DNA of 64,000 bases from positions 8,427,599-8,491,598 of the forward strand of contig JABAKD010000010.1 in NCBI GenBank assembly GCA_012845835.1, given 5' to 3'. The stretch comes from Undaria pinnatifida. Taxonomy: Eukaryota; Sar; Phaeophyceae; Laminariales; Alariaceae. Position numbers and translations under genes: made by a program. The first letter of the stretch is position 1; every line of letters starts with the position of its first letter. Below, piece after piece: positions 43,040 through 54,700 of this stretch. Below the pieces are notes generated by a model. It worked only from the letters and a program-made list of their open reading frames with translations. It made no database searches and was not told the DNA's origin.

Positions 43040-43466
43040 TCACAAACCAACCAGACGATGCGCTGCTGCCCTAAGGCATAACCAGCCACTCGTAAAGGCC
43101 CGTGGGGGTGCAGAATGCCGTGAGTAGAACTGTGTCCTTGTGGTTTTCTGGTGAAACGACGGTACTAGGTCGAAAAGCGAGAAAACGCGTTCCTTGCCGA
43201 AATAGTCCAGGACCTGATCCATGCGTGGGATGGGATGCTGGCTGAGTCTGCTAATAATGTCGTTGAGCTTCTTGTAGTTAACAGTGATCCGAACCCCACC
43301 AGATTTTTTGGGACGGCCACCAGAGGGCTCGAGTATGGCGAAGTCGAGTGTTGGATTACACCGGCAGCGAGGTACTGATTGAGGGTGGCGTCCACCTCTT
43401 TGGCCAAAATCGGGTTGATGCGATGTGGTCGGGAGGTGACCGGCGCACTGCCCTCCGGTACCGAGG
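43040..43466 (-). pseudogene. Reverse transcriptase fragment (fingers/palm), broken
   Basis: Shows GGVRITVNYKKLNDII and FSLFDLVPSFHQ (first catalytic Asp) of gypsy RT. Frame shifts follow, and the YLDD motif is interrupted: AAYLD is followed by an extra base (near 42985-43000), after which the frame resumes as VIVFDSDPSTH in the next piece. Confidence 0.85.
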
Positions 43467-43684
43467 CAGGTTCCACGTTGTTCACTCACTTGTACTAGAT
43501 CAGCTCTTCTATTAGTTCCACGCTCACCACGGACGACGAACTGAATAGCGTTCAATTCCGCGAGTCAAAATCATCATCCCCTTTTTCCTATACGCAATGC
43601 CTTCAAAGGCACGTGAAACCTTTTTATATCCAGCCGTATCCCGTATCTTACGCCTTGTTAGGCTCCCAGGGGAATACCATATCA
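43467..43684 (-). repeat. Truncated 5' LTR of the chromovirus
   Basis: On the minus strand it starts TGATATGGTATTCCCCTGGG, has GGATATAAAAAGGTTTCAC and CTATTCAGTTCGTCGTCCGT, and stops at GAACCTGCCT, where pol sequence begins. The last 40 or so bases present in the other LTRs are missing. Confidence 0.85.
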
Positions 43685-45745
43685 CCGACATGAACAGGTA
43701 CTACCCGATAATATGCGCGTGTCCCCATTTCGATATCCATCACTCCCCCCCCCAAGAAAACATAAAGCATGTCACGATCTTCAACACGCACACACGAAGC
43801 AATACCACCCTGGTTTGCATGTGCTGTTCGTCTGCTGTGTTTTGCTTCGCACAAACTGCGGAGGGCTTATTTGGCGTATGGTCATTGTGTACCAGCTGAT
43901 AGGGCAGTCTCTGGATTTCCCACCAGAACAATTGTCTCTGTCCCGGACAACATCACGAAATGTACTCGTCACGTGTTTGGGCTTTAAAGGCGAACGTTGC
44001 AAGACATATTTTCCTTTAGCGTCGAGGAAAAAAAATGTACCTTTAATTGCCGTAAAAAACACCGGTGTACCGTTTAATGGCATTTGGGTTTCCGGACGGA
44101 CGGTCGGACGGACATCTTGACAATATCGGCGACAGAAACCCTAGTAAGCTGAGGAATATGCCTTTTGTTTTTTGGCGAATCGAATTTCGATAACCCACGT
44201 CGGGCATTTTCGGGCAGCGGCGCAACGGTACACCAACAAGTAAACTCATGCCAATACTACTGTGCCGAAATCAAGTAGGCGGCGAGCTGTACTTCCGCCT
44301 TTGCGAAGGTGTTACGGTTGGCGGCTCGGTAGAGTAGAGCATATACGGGTACGGTAGCGTGTAGCAGTATGAGTAGTGCCTTCAAAATATGTTTGTAAAC
44401 ACCAGGTATCATCTTTGTTCAAGGATCAGCCTCGAAAGAGCAAAAACATACTTGATGGATGGCGTATAGCACGAAAACGAGGGCAGGTGGCAGCATGATT
44501 GGGGATAATCCACAGTGACTCGGCCCTTGTTAGTTCTCGTGTCAGTGTGAGATCGTTGCACGCGCTATACCCCCTTTGAATGCTGTTTTCATGTCCGTAA
44601 ACACCGCCGTGTGCCGTCCGGGTGCCGGGTACCCGCATTACCTGGGTAGTTGCTCCTAAAAATACAGGCACCCGGCCACGGGTAAGGGTCCGGAAAACAT
44701 CCGGGTACCAGTTTGTTCCGGGTACCCGACGGAGCACAACTCTAATACACACGAAATACCTCCCGGCATTATGGCGATGGTGACAAACGATAAATGTCCT
44801 GAAAACTGATTACGCCGAACTGCTGCTCTTCTCTTCCCCCACCTGCTGTTTTTTCAATCCAACCGGATCGCCGGCGGAAACAAATACATAAACAAAAGCA
44901 CCCTCATCGCCCAAGCTCCAAAACAACCCAAGCTGAAACAGAACGAAATGAAAATAAGTGAAACGAAACGAGGCAACTCGAAATGAAGCACGCTTTAAAC
45001 GAAATAAGGAAACTTTCCCCCCTCCGCCTCCCCCCCCCGCCCCCCAGGAGCTTTAACGCTCAAGCAAAGCCAAGCAACCAGCACGAAGGACCGAACCAAG
45101 CGTGAAAAAAAAAACAAAAAAACAAAAAATCCCATATCTGTTCTTCAATCGGTTGCCCTCGGCGCCCCCTTCTTCTCTGCTAACCCACGCACAGAAAAAG
45201 GCGAGACTACACCGGGCGAACAAAAGAGAAAAGGGCTACCGATATTACTCCCTGACGCAACAGAGGGGCAAAACGGTAAACCATGGCATTTACGTCCGAC
45301 TTCGTTCGCGCCCCGCTCGCGCTCAGCCCCGCGCCTTTCAGTGTTATTCACCGACCAGCTCCAGGAACACGTGAGCACACACGCAAACAACGCGCGACCG
45401 ACACAAACCGCGCTCTGGCTGATTCACTTCGTTAGCGCGTACCCTACTATCTCAAGTAACGACGATTTTCCCTCCAAAACAAGGTACCTGGTACCGTATA
45501 CACACATTCGGCGACAATCACGGGGCCGGAAATACTTAATAAACAAAACGTGGTAGCTCCCTGTCCTCTCCAACATACCTCCCTGCTAGTGGTGCCAACA
45601 AGCCTACCAGCTCAAGATAAATAATTTTTGATGCCGTATCGACCTCCCCCACCCCCACCCTTCCCAAATCCACCAGCTCCCACCCACGTAGTACCACAGG
45701 CACTGCTCGCCACTCCAGGCGGCGACGGCGCATGTTTCTGATTTA
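43685..45745. other. Intergenic between chromovirus and gene B (43685-45745)
   Basis: Holds a patch rich in CGGGTACCCG-type palindromes (44610-44735) that also occurs beside the 3' LTR (38150-38260), and A/C-rich runs (45010-45130). No gene recognised. Confidence 0.4.
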
Positions 45746-48700
45746 TTATTCAGGTTGGGGTAAGATAGTGGTTTTGGCGTTCGCGCTCGATCCGTCCAGC
45801 AATCGCGGTGCTGCTGCCGCTGTCGCCGCCGCACTAGGCGCGGGTGCGGCCGCCGCCGTACCCCCCGCCACCGCCGCTGCACCCGGAACGACAACAGCGG
45901 CACCGGGATGGCCTTGTGCTGTAAAAGCCGAAGTCGAAGCCACGGCGGCGGCAGGCAACACAGCAGGCAAAGCGGGAGGCAGCACAGGAGACGCCTGTGG
46001 CATCTGCTGCTGCTGCAGCGATGCCGCTGCGTTGATCACAGCATTACTCTGAACCACCCCCCCTGCCCCCGTCACTCCAGTTCCCCCCCCAGCCGCAGCT
46101 GCCGCCATCGCCGCGATCCCTACCGATGTCACCGACGTGGTCGTTGTCGAGGTCTGCGGCGCAAGCGGAGCCGACCCCGCGGCTCTCGACACGGCCGTGG
46201 CCGAAGCCGCCCACACGGCGGCGTGGTGGGCCGCCGCCAGCTGCGCCGGCGTCGGCAGGGGGGGTTGCGGCTCTCCCGCCGCACCCCGCGCCGTGGCCGC
46301 CCACGCATCTCTCGCCGCGCTCTCCGCCTTGGCCTGAAAGTCTCGCATCTGTTCGGCGGTGTTCATACCGGGGAACCACAGGCCCACTCCCGCAGGCGGC
46401 ATCGGTAGGTTAAGCCTTGACATGACGAGGCCGGGGGTGAGAGCGGAAGGGACCGGGCCTGTCGGTGCGGGCGCGATAGCGGCGGGCTGGGCAGCTAAAT
46501 GGTTTACACCACCACCTCCCGCTGCTGCTGCCGCTGATGTTACTGCTGTCGCCGGCGCTACCACCGGCGCTGCCGCCGGCACTGCTGCCGTCGCGTTTCC
46601 TTCTTGACCCGCCGGTCTTGCGGTGGACGGGGTCGGGCGATGATACGCCGCCGCAGCAGCAGCAGCCGCCGCCGTAGTCGTCGCCGGCAGCGGTACTGGG
46701 ACCAAAGGGCGCACCTCTGCCGTTTTCGGCGCTTGGCCATAGAGGCCATGCGAAATACCGGCCGGGGCGGCAGTATGCTGCGGCCGAATTTTATTGGCGT
46801 TCGAGAGAGCGGCCGTCGCAGCCGCCGAGGCTACAGCCGCGGTATAACCGGGGTTGGCATACGCCGGTGCGGTCGCCGGCGTCGCCGGGGTTGGCGAAGC
46901 CGCAGAGGCGGTGGCCGCGTGCGATACAGCATGCTGTGCAGCTTGCTTTGAAGCAGCACGCTGCGCCACGTGTTGCGCCGCTTGCTGCGCAGCGTGTTGA
47001 GCCGCGATCTGGGCCGCGTGCTGCGCAGCTTGTTGAGCCGAGTTCTGGGCCGCGTGCTGGGCCGCATGCTGCGCCGCGTGCTGCGCCACGTAGGGCGGCG
47101 TGTATGGCGGCGCCGGCACCACCATCGGGTAATCCACCCGCGAAATCCCGCTGCGGTGGCCCTTGCACTTTCCCTTGTGCATGCACGGGCGCGTGCATAG
47201 GGGCGACGCCGGGCACTGATAAAAGAACGCCCAAACGCGAGGCAGGTCCCCGGGCAGCCGGCTTCCCCCCCGGCGAGGGCGAGGGATAAAGTCCCACCGG
47301 AGGGCGCGGTCGAGGGCGAAAACTCGCGTGGCGGCGGCAGCCAGAGACGAACCCCCGCCTAGGCGAGGCTCTGCGAAGCTCTCCGTCTTATACCACGGTT
47401 CCAGCCACCCCTCTTCGCGCGGAATGGCGAAGTCCAGCTCCAGAGCGAGGTTCGCCAGCGCCTCAGTAGTCTCGGCGCGTCTCACCCTTTCTCGCCAGTC
47501 TTCCAGATCCATCGGCATCGACAATGTCTCCAGCCCCGGATTTTTGTCCGGCGCCTTAGCTGCAGGCGACGGCGGCTGTAATAGCGGTGGCTGAGGCGCC
47601 AGCTGCGGTGGCGACAGCGCGTCTGGCAATGCGGCCTGTTGCGGCTCAAGAACACCAATCTCCATCTTCGGCTGATTGACGACTACCGTTGAAACTTCTG
47701 GTGATGAGACTGCTGCCGGTGATGGCGCGGGCGGTGGCGGCCCCGGTTTTTGCTGCACCATAGCCGGAGCATCGGCCATCTTGACATCAACTGTGGGCAC
47801 GGCAGCAGTGAACTGTACCGGCGTCGCTACCGCTGCCGCCTCCGCCGCTGACGCCTCCGTCGCCACCGCCACCGCCATCACCTCTAGACCTTTTCCGCCT
47901 TCTGGCATTGCGGCACCCGCTGAGCAAGTGCCCTCCAGCTCGCCGTTAGAAACGGCAGCAATCGGCCCAGAAGCGGTGGGCGCGTCGACGACAACCTCGG
48001 GTGTGGCCACCCGGTCCACCGACTCGCCCTCCAGCTCCATCGACGAAGGTTTGTTTACCTCTGCCCCTTCAGCTCCGGCTGTCTCTACGTCCGCGTCCAC
48101 GTTCTCTTCGGTCACGCCTGTCGCGACCTCGTCGTCTTCAAAGTCTTCTTCGTCGCTGCTAGACTCTACCGACAGCCACTTTCCTTGCGCCTTCCTCACG
48201 AATGGTTGGTCTGGGACGGGCTCGGGCTCAGGCTCGGGTTCGGGTGCTGGCTCCGATTCTGGCGAAGCTGTTGTCGCCACCACTGCGGTGCCCGGCGCGG
48301 CCCCGCGTTCCATGCCGAAGCCGACCTTGTCGTTACCGTAGCCGCCACCCCTGCTATCGTCGTCATCATCATCGTCGCCAGCGGCCACTGCCACTGCCGC
48401 TTCCGCCTTTGCTTCTGCCTCCTCGTCCGCCGCTTCCTCGTAAGCCGCCTGCTGCTCGACCGCTTCCTTCAACGCCGCGGCCAACTCGGGCGCAATTCCC
48501 CTTGACGGAGAGAAGAACTGTCCCGGTGCCAGCGCCACCGGCGATGTGGAACGTCTTCCCCCCGAGCTGGGCGACCTTTCATTCGTCACCGCCGCTAAAC
48601 TAGCCGTCGCTACACCCGAAACCAGCGCCACTCCCTCGTCTGCGGCGGCATCATCGGCCCCGCTGGCCTGCCGCTGCCGGGGCTTTCCCCTCGTCGAGCC

Positions 48701-48769
48701 TCGCGAAGGTGTGGTGTTAACTCGCTCCCACCGCTGCGGAAGGCAAAGCGCTACGGCAAGCATCTCCAC
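45746..48769 (-). CDS. Gene B terminal exon (1007 codons) and stop
   Basis: Residues 1752-2758. A basic start, an Ala/Glu helix (LAAALKEAVEQQAAYEEAAD), a D7 run, a Pro-Glu repeat, FVRKAQGKWLSVESSSDEED, then LEDWRERVRRAETTEALANL and ALELDFAIPREEGWLEPWYK, which fits the W(R)xxxxxxxTxxxLAxxLxELxxAI block that follows WSD in DDT-WHIM proteins. Next come a Cys/His patch (CPASPLCTRPCMHKGKCKGH), a long AQHA repeat and an Ala/Thr/Pro tail. Plus-strand frames here are shadows. Confidence 0.85.
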   Translation of the reverse strand: MEMLAVALCLPQRWERVNTTPSRGSTRGKPRQRQASGADDAAADEGVALVSGVATASLAAVTNERSPSSGGRRSTSPVALAPGQFFSPSRGIAPELAAALKEAVEQQAAYEEAADEEAEAKAEAAVAVAAGDDDDDDDSRGGGYGNDKVGFGMERGAAPGTAVVATTASPESEPAPEPEPEPEPVPDQPFVRKAQGKWLSVESSSDEEDFEDDEVATGVTEENVDADVETAGAEGAEVNKPSSMELEGESVDRVATPEVVVDAPTASGPIAAVSNGELEGTCSAGAAMPEGGKGLEVMAVAVATEASAAEAAAVATPVQFTAAVPTVDVKMADAPAMVQQKPGPPPPAPSPAAVSSPEVSTVVVNQPKMEIGVLEPQQAALPDALSPPQLAPQPPLLQPPSPAAKAPDKNPGLETLSMPMDLEDWRERVRRAETTEALANLALELDFAIPREEGWLEPWYKTESFAEPRLGGGSSLAAAATRVFALDRALRWDFIPRPRRGGSRLPGDLPRVWAFFYQCPASPLCTRPCMHKGKCKGHRSGISRVDYPMVVPAPPYTPPYVAQHAAQHAAQHAAQNSAQQAAQHAAQIAAQHAAQQAAQHVAQRAASKQAAQHAVSHAATASAASPTPATPATAPAYANPGYTAAVASAAATAALSNANKIRPQHTAAPAGISHGLYGQAPKTAEVRPLVPVPLPATTTAAAAAAAAAYHRPTPSTARPAGQEGNATAAVPAAAPVVAPATAVTSAAAAAGGGGVNHLAAQPAAIAPAPTGPVPSALTPGLVMSRLNLPMPPAGVGLWFPGMNTAEQMRDFQAKAESAARDAWAATARGAAGEPQPPLPTPAQLAAAHHAAVWAASATAVSRAAGSAPLAPQTSTTTTSVTSVGIAAMAAAAAGGGTGVTGAGGVVQSNAVINAAASLQQQQMPQASPVLPPALPAVLPAAAVASTSAFTAQGHPGAAVVVPGAAAVAGGTAAAAPAPSAAATAAAAPRLLDGSSANAKTTILPQPE

Positions 48770-51700
48770 CTGAACCGGAATCGTTCCAGTAACACCGGGG
48801 ACAGCAGACGGCGGACGACAGGCACGGGACATTGGCAAGGGAAAGAAGATATAGCGGGCAGCAGACACAGCGAAGAGGAATTGGCGGAGAGCGGACAATG
48901 AACAGCAGACAGGGGAAATGGGACCGGGAGCGTTGGACATCGGACGGCGGGCAGGGGTCCGGAGACATCGGACAGGGGGCAGCGGACATGGAACCGGGTA
49001 TGCCGCACAGGGGACACACCGGAATCGGATCGGGCCACAGCGGGAAGAGGCCAGTGCGTAGCGAGCATCGGGCGGGCGAGCGAGCGCTGAATGCAGTTGT
49101 GCATACATCAAGGGGTAACGCGCGGTAATACTTAGACTCAGTCGCGTTCTTCAACTGCATCAGGCTCCATACCGCGATTCCGGTAGCAGAATAGCCCAAT
49201 GCTCCGGCATTCTCAGCAAAAACGACGTACATCAGCCACTTAGTTCTGATACTTTTATAACATACAACTCCACATGACATCACACACCACGTACCACGCA
49301 TCACCAATCGCGCATCACGCATGCCGCTGAACTGCGCTGAACACGAGGGAAAACAAGTGCCCAAACTAGGGAACAGGAGGTTTACGTCTAAGTTACCTTA
49401 AGTCCATCCTCACCTTGAGCTTCACCATCTCGGGTGACGCGAGTCCAGCAGCCGTCACCGACGGCTCCCAGTAGGTGCGCGAAGTGTTCAAATCGTCCTC
49501 GTCGAACCCAGGCGCGGAAGCCGACCCAGGCCTGCGCTTCCACGGGACACGGTTGTCGCAAGTCGGGGGGCAACGAGAGCGGGGGGGGGCAGAGCGGAGT
49601 CCGGGAGGGGAGGGCAGGGGCGGTGGGTCTTGGAAATTCCGTCGCGTGTATCTGAGTCCCAATTCCTGCGTCTATATACCTGGTATATATTCCAAGGGAG
49701 GTCCACACTAAAAATCGATTTGCCTCTACATAGGGGGATCGATGTTTCTCCAATCCGTCGTCCGCTGGAAATGACACCTGATAAATAGGAGAAGGCGCAG
49801 CGGCGCCGGCGTCAGCAGCAGCAGCACAAGCCCATGGCCTCCTCCAAACGCAAACCCTGGAGCGCTACTGCAGCGTTCCGCTGCTGGCTTGAGCGCGTGT
49901 GCGTGTGCGAGCACCACATGAACGTCACGTGAGCATGTGCATAACGCACGCGATGTAATGCAGACGAACGCCGCAACAAACTTCATATGACGGAAAATTA
50001 TCGATGCAGAAACAACACAACGACGGCGACGAAGACAACTACGGGGCCCACTCCTATCGCATCTCATCCGGAGCTCACCTCGGCATCAACGTCTCTGTAC
50101 CCTCAGCCTTTCGCTTGGCGGCGGCGGCAGCCGCCGCCGCCGCGGTTCCGGTCGAGTAAGGCCCAGCTCCTCCCGCGGCCGTAATCGTTCCACCCCCTAC
50201 CACGAGCGCCGAGGCCGCCCCATCGCCAACGCCAGCGGCCCCTCCCTCCACCTTCGCAGACGGCGCGCCCCAAACGCCGCCCCCCCCCCTCACTCCCGCC
50301 ACCGCCGCTACCGGCATCACGGAGACTGCATTCCCACCCCCACCCATCCCGCCCCCACCACCAACACCTAACAGATCCTCCGCCGCCAAATCTGCCAAAC
50401 CCGCCCCCGTCCCGGCGTGGTAGCTATGCCACGCCGCCGCCGGTGCTAACGCCGCGGCGGCGCTCGCTTGCTCACGCGCCGCGACTCGCTTGGGCGCGGC
50501 GATCGCCTCCGCCGCGTCGGCTGCGACCTCAATGGCGGAGGCACCCCCCGCAGCGCGGGCTTCGACATCCTTTCGCCTCTGCGCGGGTGTCCTCAAGTCG
50601 GGCGCATGGAGAAGGCGGAGGGCCCTGGTCTCAGCGGCGACGTCTCTTGTTACCGCAGCTAGGGTGTTGCGGACCCACCCTTGCCCGTCGACGTTGTCGG
50701 CGGGGTCGTCTGCGAGGTCCCTCTTCACGCGAGCTTTCTCCAGGCGCAGCTGTTTCACAAGAGCAATGAAGGTGGTGATCGGAACGAAGGGAATGGATGG
50801 ATGAAATGCATGGAATTCATTAAACGGTGGAACTAATGGGGAAACGAAGATCGGAATGACAAAACGCTTGAAACGAAAAAAAAGCGCGAATTTAATGAAA
50901 GGCGCGAAATTCATTACATTCACGACTTGCATGAAATGAATGAAAGGAACAAAAATTGTGTGTTGCATGAAATGAGCGAAAAAATGAAAATATAAGCAAG
51001 CACAAGAAGAGCGAAGAAAAAAACGAGAAGGAGGTGAACGAGGAGGAGAAGGAGCAGGAGAAGGAGCAGGAGAAGGAGAAGAAGAAAAGTGGAGAAGAGG
51101 TGATGTGTGCAGTACAAGTTAGGTTGAATAAAACAGCAAGGCTGTGGTCAAGTTTTGTTTTTTCCAATGAGGGAGGGGGGGGCGGGAGCTACATGTCGGT
51201 TTAAACGTTTAAACAGCAGTGGATGTGGAAATGTGCGGAGGCGTGGGCGAAGGGACGCAAGGGAACAGGGGGGGGGGGGGGGGGGGGCGCCAAGCTCCAC
51301 CCGCGAACAGCCACGCATTGCACAACAGAGCACAGCAAGCATTGCACAACACAGCCAAGAACAGCGCAGCACAGCACAGCCCAACTCGATCCAGACCAAC
51401 CCGGCACCAGCACAGCACGCTCACCCGTTCAATATCCCCGTCCCGATACGCCCCTTCCACGGCCAGCATCCTGTCGTTGTCGTACCTCCCCAAGTACTCC
51501 CCGAGCCGCAGCTCCATCGATCGGGCGAGCAGCCGCTGCTGCCGGACGCTCGCCGCGATGAAGCGGTAGTCGGCAGAGGCGCCTCCGGATCCCGCTGCCT
51601 TCACGGGTAAGAAGTCCTCCAGGGCCTGCTTCTCCATTTCCAGCCACGAATCCCGGGCGCTGTGGATCTGCTCGTTCGTTTAATCGAGCGCAAAGGGAGA

Positions 51701-54700
51701 AATGCATATTAAGTCCACGCCACGGCAAAATGCGCAGCGATATATGTGAGGAGGCGGGAGTGCGGTGGGGTGAGCGGGGGGGACGGGGGGTTCACATTTA
51801 ATGCATAGTCGTAGTCGTATGATCATAAATCCTGACATCCCTACAATGCCGGGACGGAGACGGGGCGAGGGTCGGCGATTGACAAGCGATACCCGTTAAC
51901 TAGGATAGCGGTCTGAGCAACGTCTCGGGTGGGCGGAGACGCGTTTTGATACCGCTGAGACTATCCAGGCCGCCTATCACGTTTGTTGAAAAAAATAAAA
52001 ACGTGCGTCTGAATTTACCAAAGACCCAGGTTAGTTCAGCCGCGAGGACCAAAGCGATTAGTCGATGCTCAGCTCAGATTTGCAAAAGCTGCGTGCGTGA
52101 TTCATATCGTACGCCAGAGGCGCTTGCGCTCGCACATTCTATATCGATTCCTTGCGGAAGGTATACACATACAGGCATTCGTCAGAGAGAACAAAAAGAC
52201 GTCCCTAGTCAACACCAAAGACGCTACTACTAGAAGACTGGTCTATTGGGCGCGTCAAAGTTATTCCGGCTTTGATATACCGGTTTTAGTGTAGGGAGGG
52301 CTGTCAGTCAAGAGGTCAAACCGCGATCCCCTCCCAGCATCTATGTGCAACAACGACTCTCCCCCGCCACTCACCCTTTCCCACTGCGCCGGCCTCACGA
52401 CGCGGTCGAGGTGGGCCCGGATGCGCTCGGCCTCCTCACGCCTCCTCTCGTCCAGGAAAGCGTTGCCCGCAGACTTCCCGCTCTTACCGCCCGCGCCGCC
52501 ACCCCACACACCCCAAGTGCTACCTCCGCCCCCAGCCCCGCCGCCGACGCCTCCAGTCGAGTGATCGGCCCGCTCCCTCGCCGCCCTCTTTGTTTTGAGG
52601 AAATCGTCGAGTTTTTCTGAGATGCCCCACACATCTACAGCTTCGTGAAGCCTTTCAGGATGACGAGGGGGATGGTAAATAGGGCGGGTGAGGAAGAAAG
52701 GGGCGGCGGAGGAGAGGGGAGCAAGGTCATGGTTTGAACGGCAACAGCCAGCCAATTAACCCTGACATTGCCGAATCGTCACGGAATATAAATAAATCGA
52801 ACGATCATTTTTGTTGCCGTATTTGCAAAACCATGTGTACACTTTTTTTTTTATCAAAATCGCCAACAACGGGTGTTGGATGGGGTATAGACGTCTCCAT
52901 GTGATCTGATAACATACTACCAGTACCCCCCCTGCCGCAGACGTAAATGTTAACAATACCACACCAACCTGTTGCGGAGGTGTCTCTCGCCGTCTATTCC
53001 GACGTCTAAGCTGCGCACGAGCTCCTGGATCTGAGGAAAAGCGAACCCAACGGCAACATTATCGTCGGTGAGGAGGAGGGGCGAGATCCACACGACGGCC
53101 GCGGTGGGGGGTTTAATGCGCGAAATAAAGCCGGGGCAAGGGAGAGGGGGGGGGAGAGAGAAGGAGGGAGGGGTGATAGTGAAGGAAGGCCTTGAATATT
53201 GTATTGCAGAAAGTGCGCGTGAGTGCGTCATCCGACGGTCTGCCACCAGAGTTTATACAAACGAGCAGACCATGCACGAACGCACACAATTTTCCACCCT
53301 ATGTTTTGTCGATAACAAAACAAAATTTGGGATTCCGACACTACCGTCTGGCACCTCCCTGGGGCGTTGTCCTTCTGCACAACAAGAAGAGCGCCTGAAC
53401 GAGGTGCCATGGCGCAGAACTTTCGGCGGGGAAACCAAAGAACGCCTACCATCCGCCGAGTGAGGAAGCGCTCCACGGTCGACGAGAACAGCCCAATCCA
53501 CCCCAACTGCTCGCACCCCACCCCATCCCACCCCAGCACCCTGCATCCCACCTCACCCCACCCCAACTAATCCCAGCGGTGAACATCCCACCTTCCCCAC
53601 CCCACCCCGCCTCCCACCGCAGCACCATCCCAGCATTGTACTACGTACCTTCTCCGGTCCGTCGTAGAGGCCCCACCAGCAGCCGTGTCTCCGCACGAGG
53701 ACCAAGTGTTTATCGCCCGCAAAGCGCCAGTACTCATTACCGTACCGGTCTCGCCCGAGGGGGCGGTTTCGGGTGAAGCGTTGCCCCTCGTGGCCGGCCT
53801 GTGATGTAATAGTTGCGTTTTTTGTAGCGATGATAGCCGCCACGGTCGTCGAGGGAGGGGAGGGGGGGGGGAAGAGAGACAGCGAGAGAGGGGGTGGGAG
53901 GCAGAGAGGGAAGAGCAGGGGGGAGGGGGGAGGACAGAGAGAAGTGGGGGGAAGGAGAGCGGCGGGGGGGGGGGGGGGATAAGACAATAATAACGTCATC
54001 AGCAGTCTTCAGCTAGGGTTAGGGCTAGGACTTACGGTACGAGTTGAGCCCAGGGATTGAGTTGGATTACATAAAGTTAAATGCGTTCCAAATACGTCCG
54101 CCGAACAAAATAATAGATACAACGACACAAGACAAGGGCTGCCTGTACATGTCGACCGCACCCGAGTCAACTCTTTCATCAAACATACAGCACATTTTAA
54201 TTGCAGCGGCGGCTCAGTAGGCGGCTGTGCGTCTCAAAAAAAAATACAGAGCTCGCAATGGTCTACTTTCTTATGTAGCAGGCACCTGGTACAATTCACC
54301 CTCCCGTCCCCCACTCCCCACCCCGGATATCAAACCTGCAGTTTATTTGCAAGCTCCTCCTCGTCCATGTCACTGTCCACGTCCGCCGCCTCCTCGTCCA
54401 CCTCCTCCACCCCCGCCGCCGCCCGCACCGCCATCGCTGCTACCCCCGCCGCTATCGATGTCGCCTCTGCCGCGCCACCGTTGCCTGCTCCTCCTCCTCC
54501 TCCTTCCCCTGTACCTCCTTCTACCCCGCTACCGCTCCCTCCGCCACCGCCGCCGTTGCCGCCAGCAAGGGTGCTCCCTGCCGGTTTCGGTGGGTCCCCA
54601 CCGACATCTAACATTTCCACCACCACAACCGCCCCACCTCCCTCTGCGTTCGTTGCTGCTGCCGCCGCTGCTGTTGAAGCTGCTGTCCCTGCCGCTGCTC

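Larger units (their letters stand above)
38271..43684 (-). mobile_element. Decayed Ty3/gypsy chromovirus
   Basis: A minus-strand LTR element. The left (3') LTR core is 38271-38534 and the right (5') LTR is 43467-43684. Between them, in order, lie reverse transcriptase, RNase H, integrase zinc finger and core, a GPY-like motif, a chromodomain and a further C-terminal segment. The 5' LTR joins pol directly at about 43466, so the LTR end, primer-binding site, gag, protease and the RT start are deleted. At least two in-frame stops (40996-40998 and 40645-40647) and about three frameshifts show it is dead. No target duplication is visible, and LTR borders are approximate because weak similarity extends past the TG/CA ends. 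Confidence 0.9.

Noticed and set aside
47676-48341. 221-codon plus-strand frame inside the gene B terminal exon
   Set aside because: Antisense shadow of a 1007-codon exon that is phase-linked to the rest of gene B.
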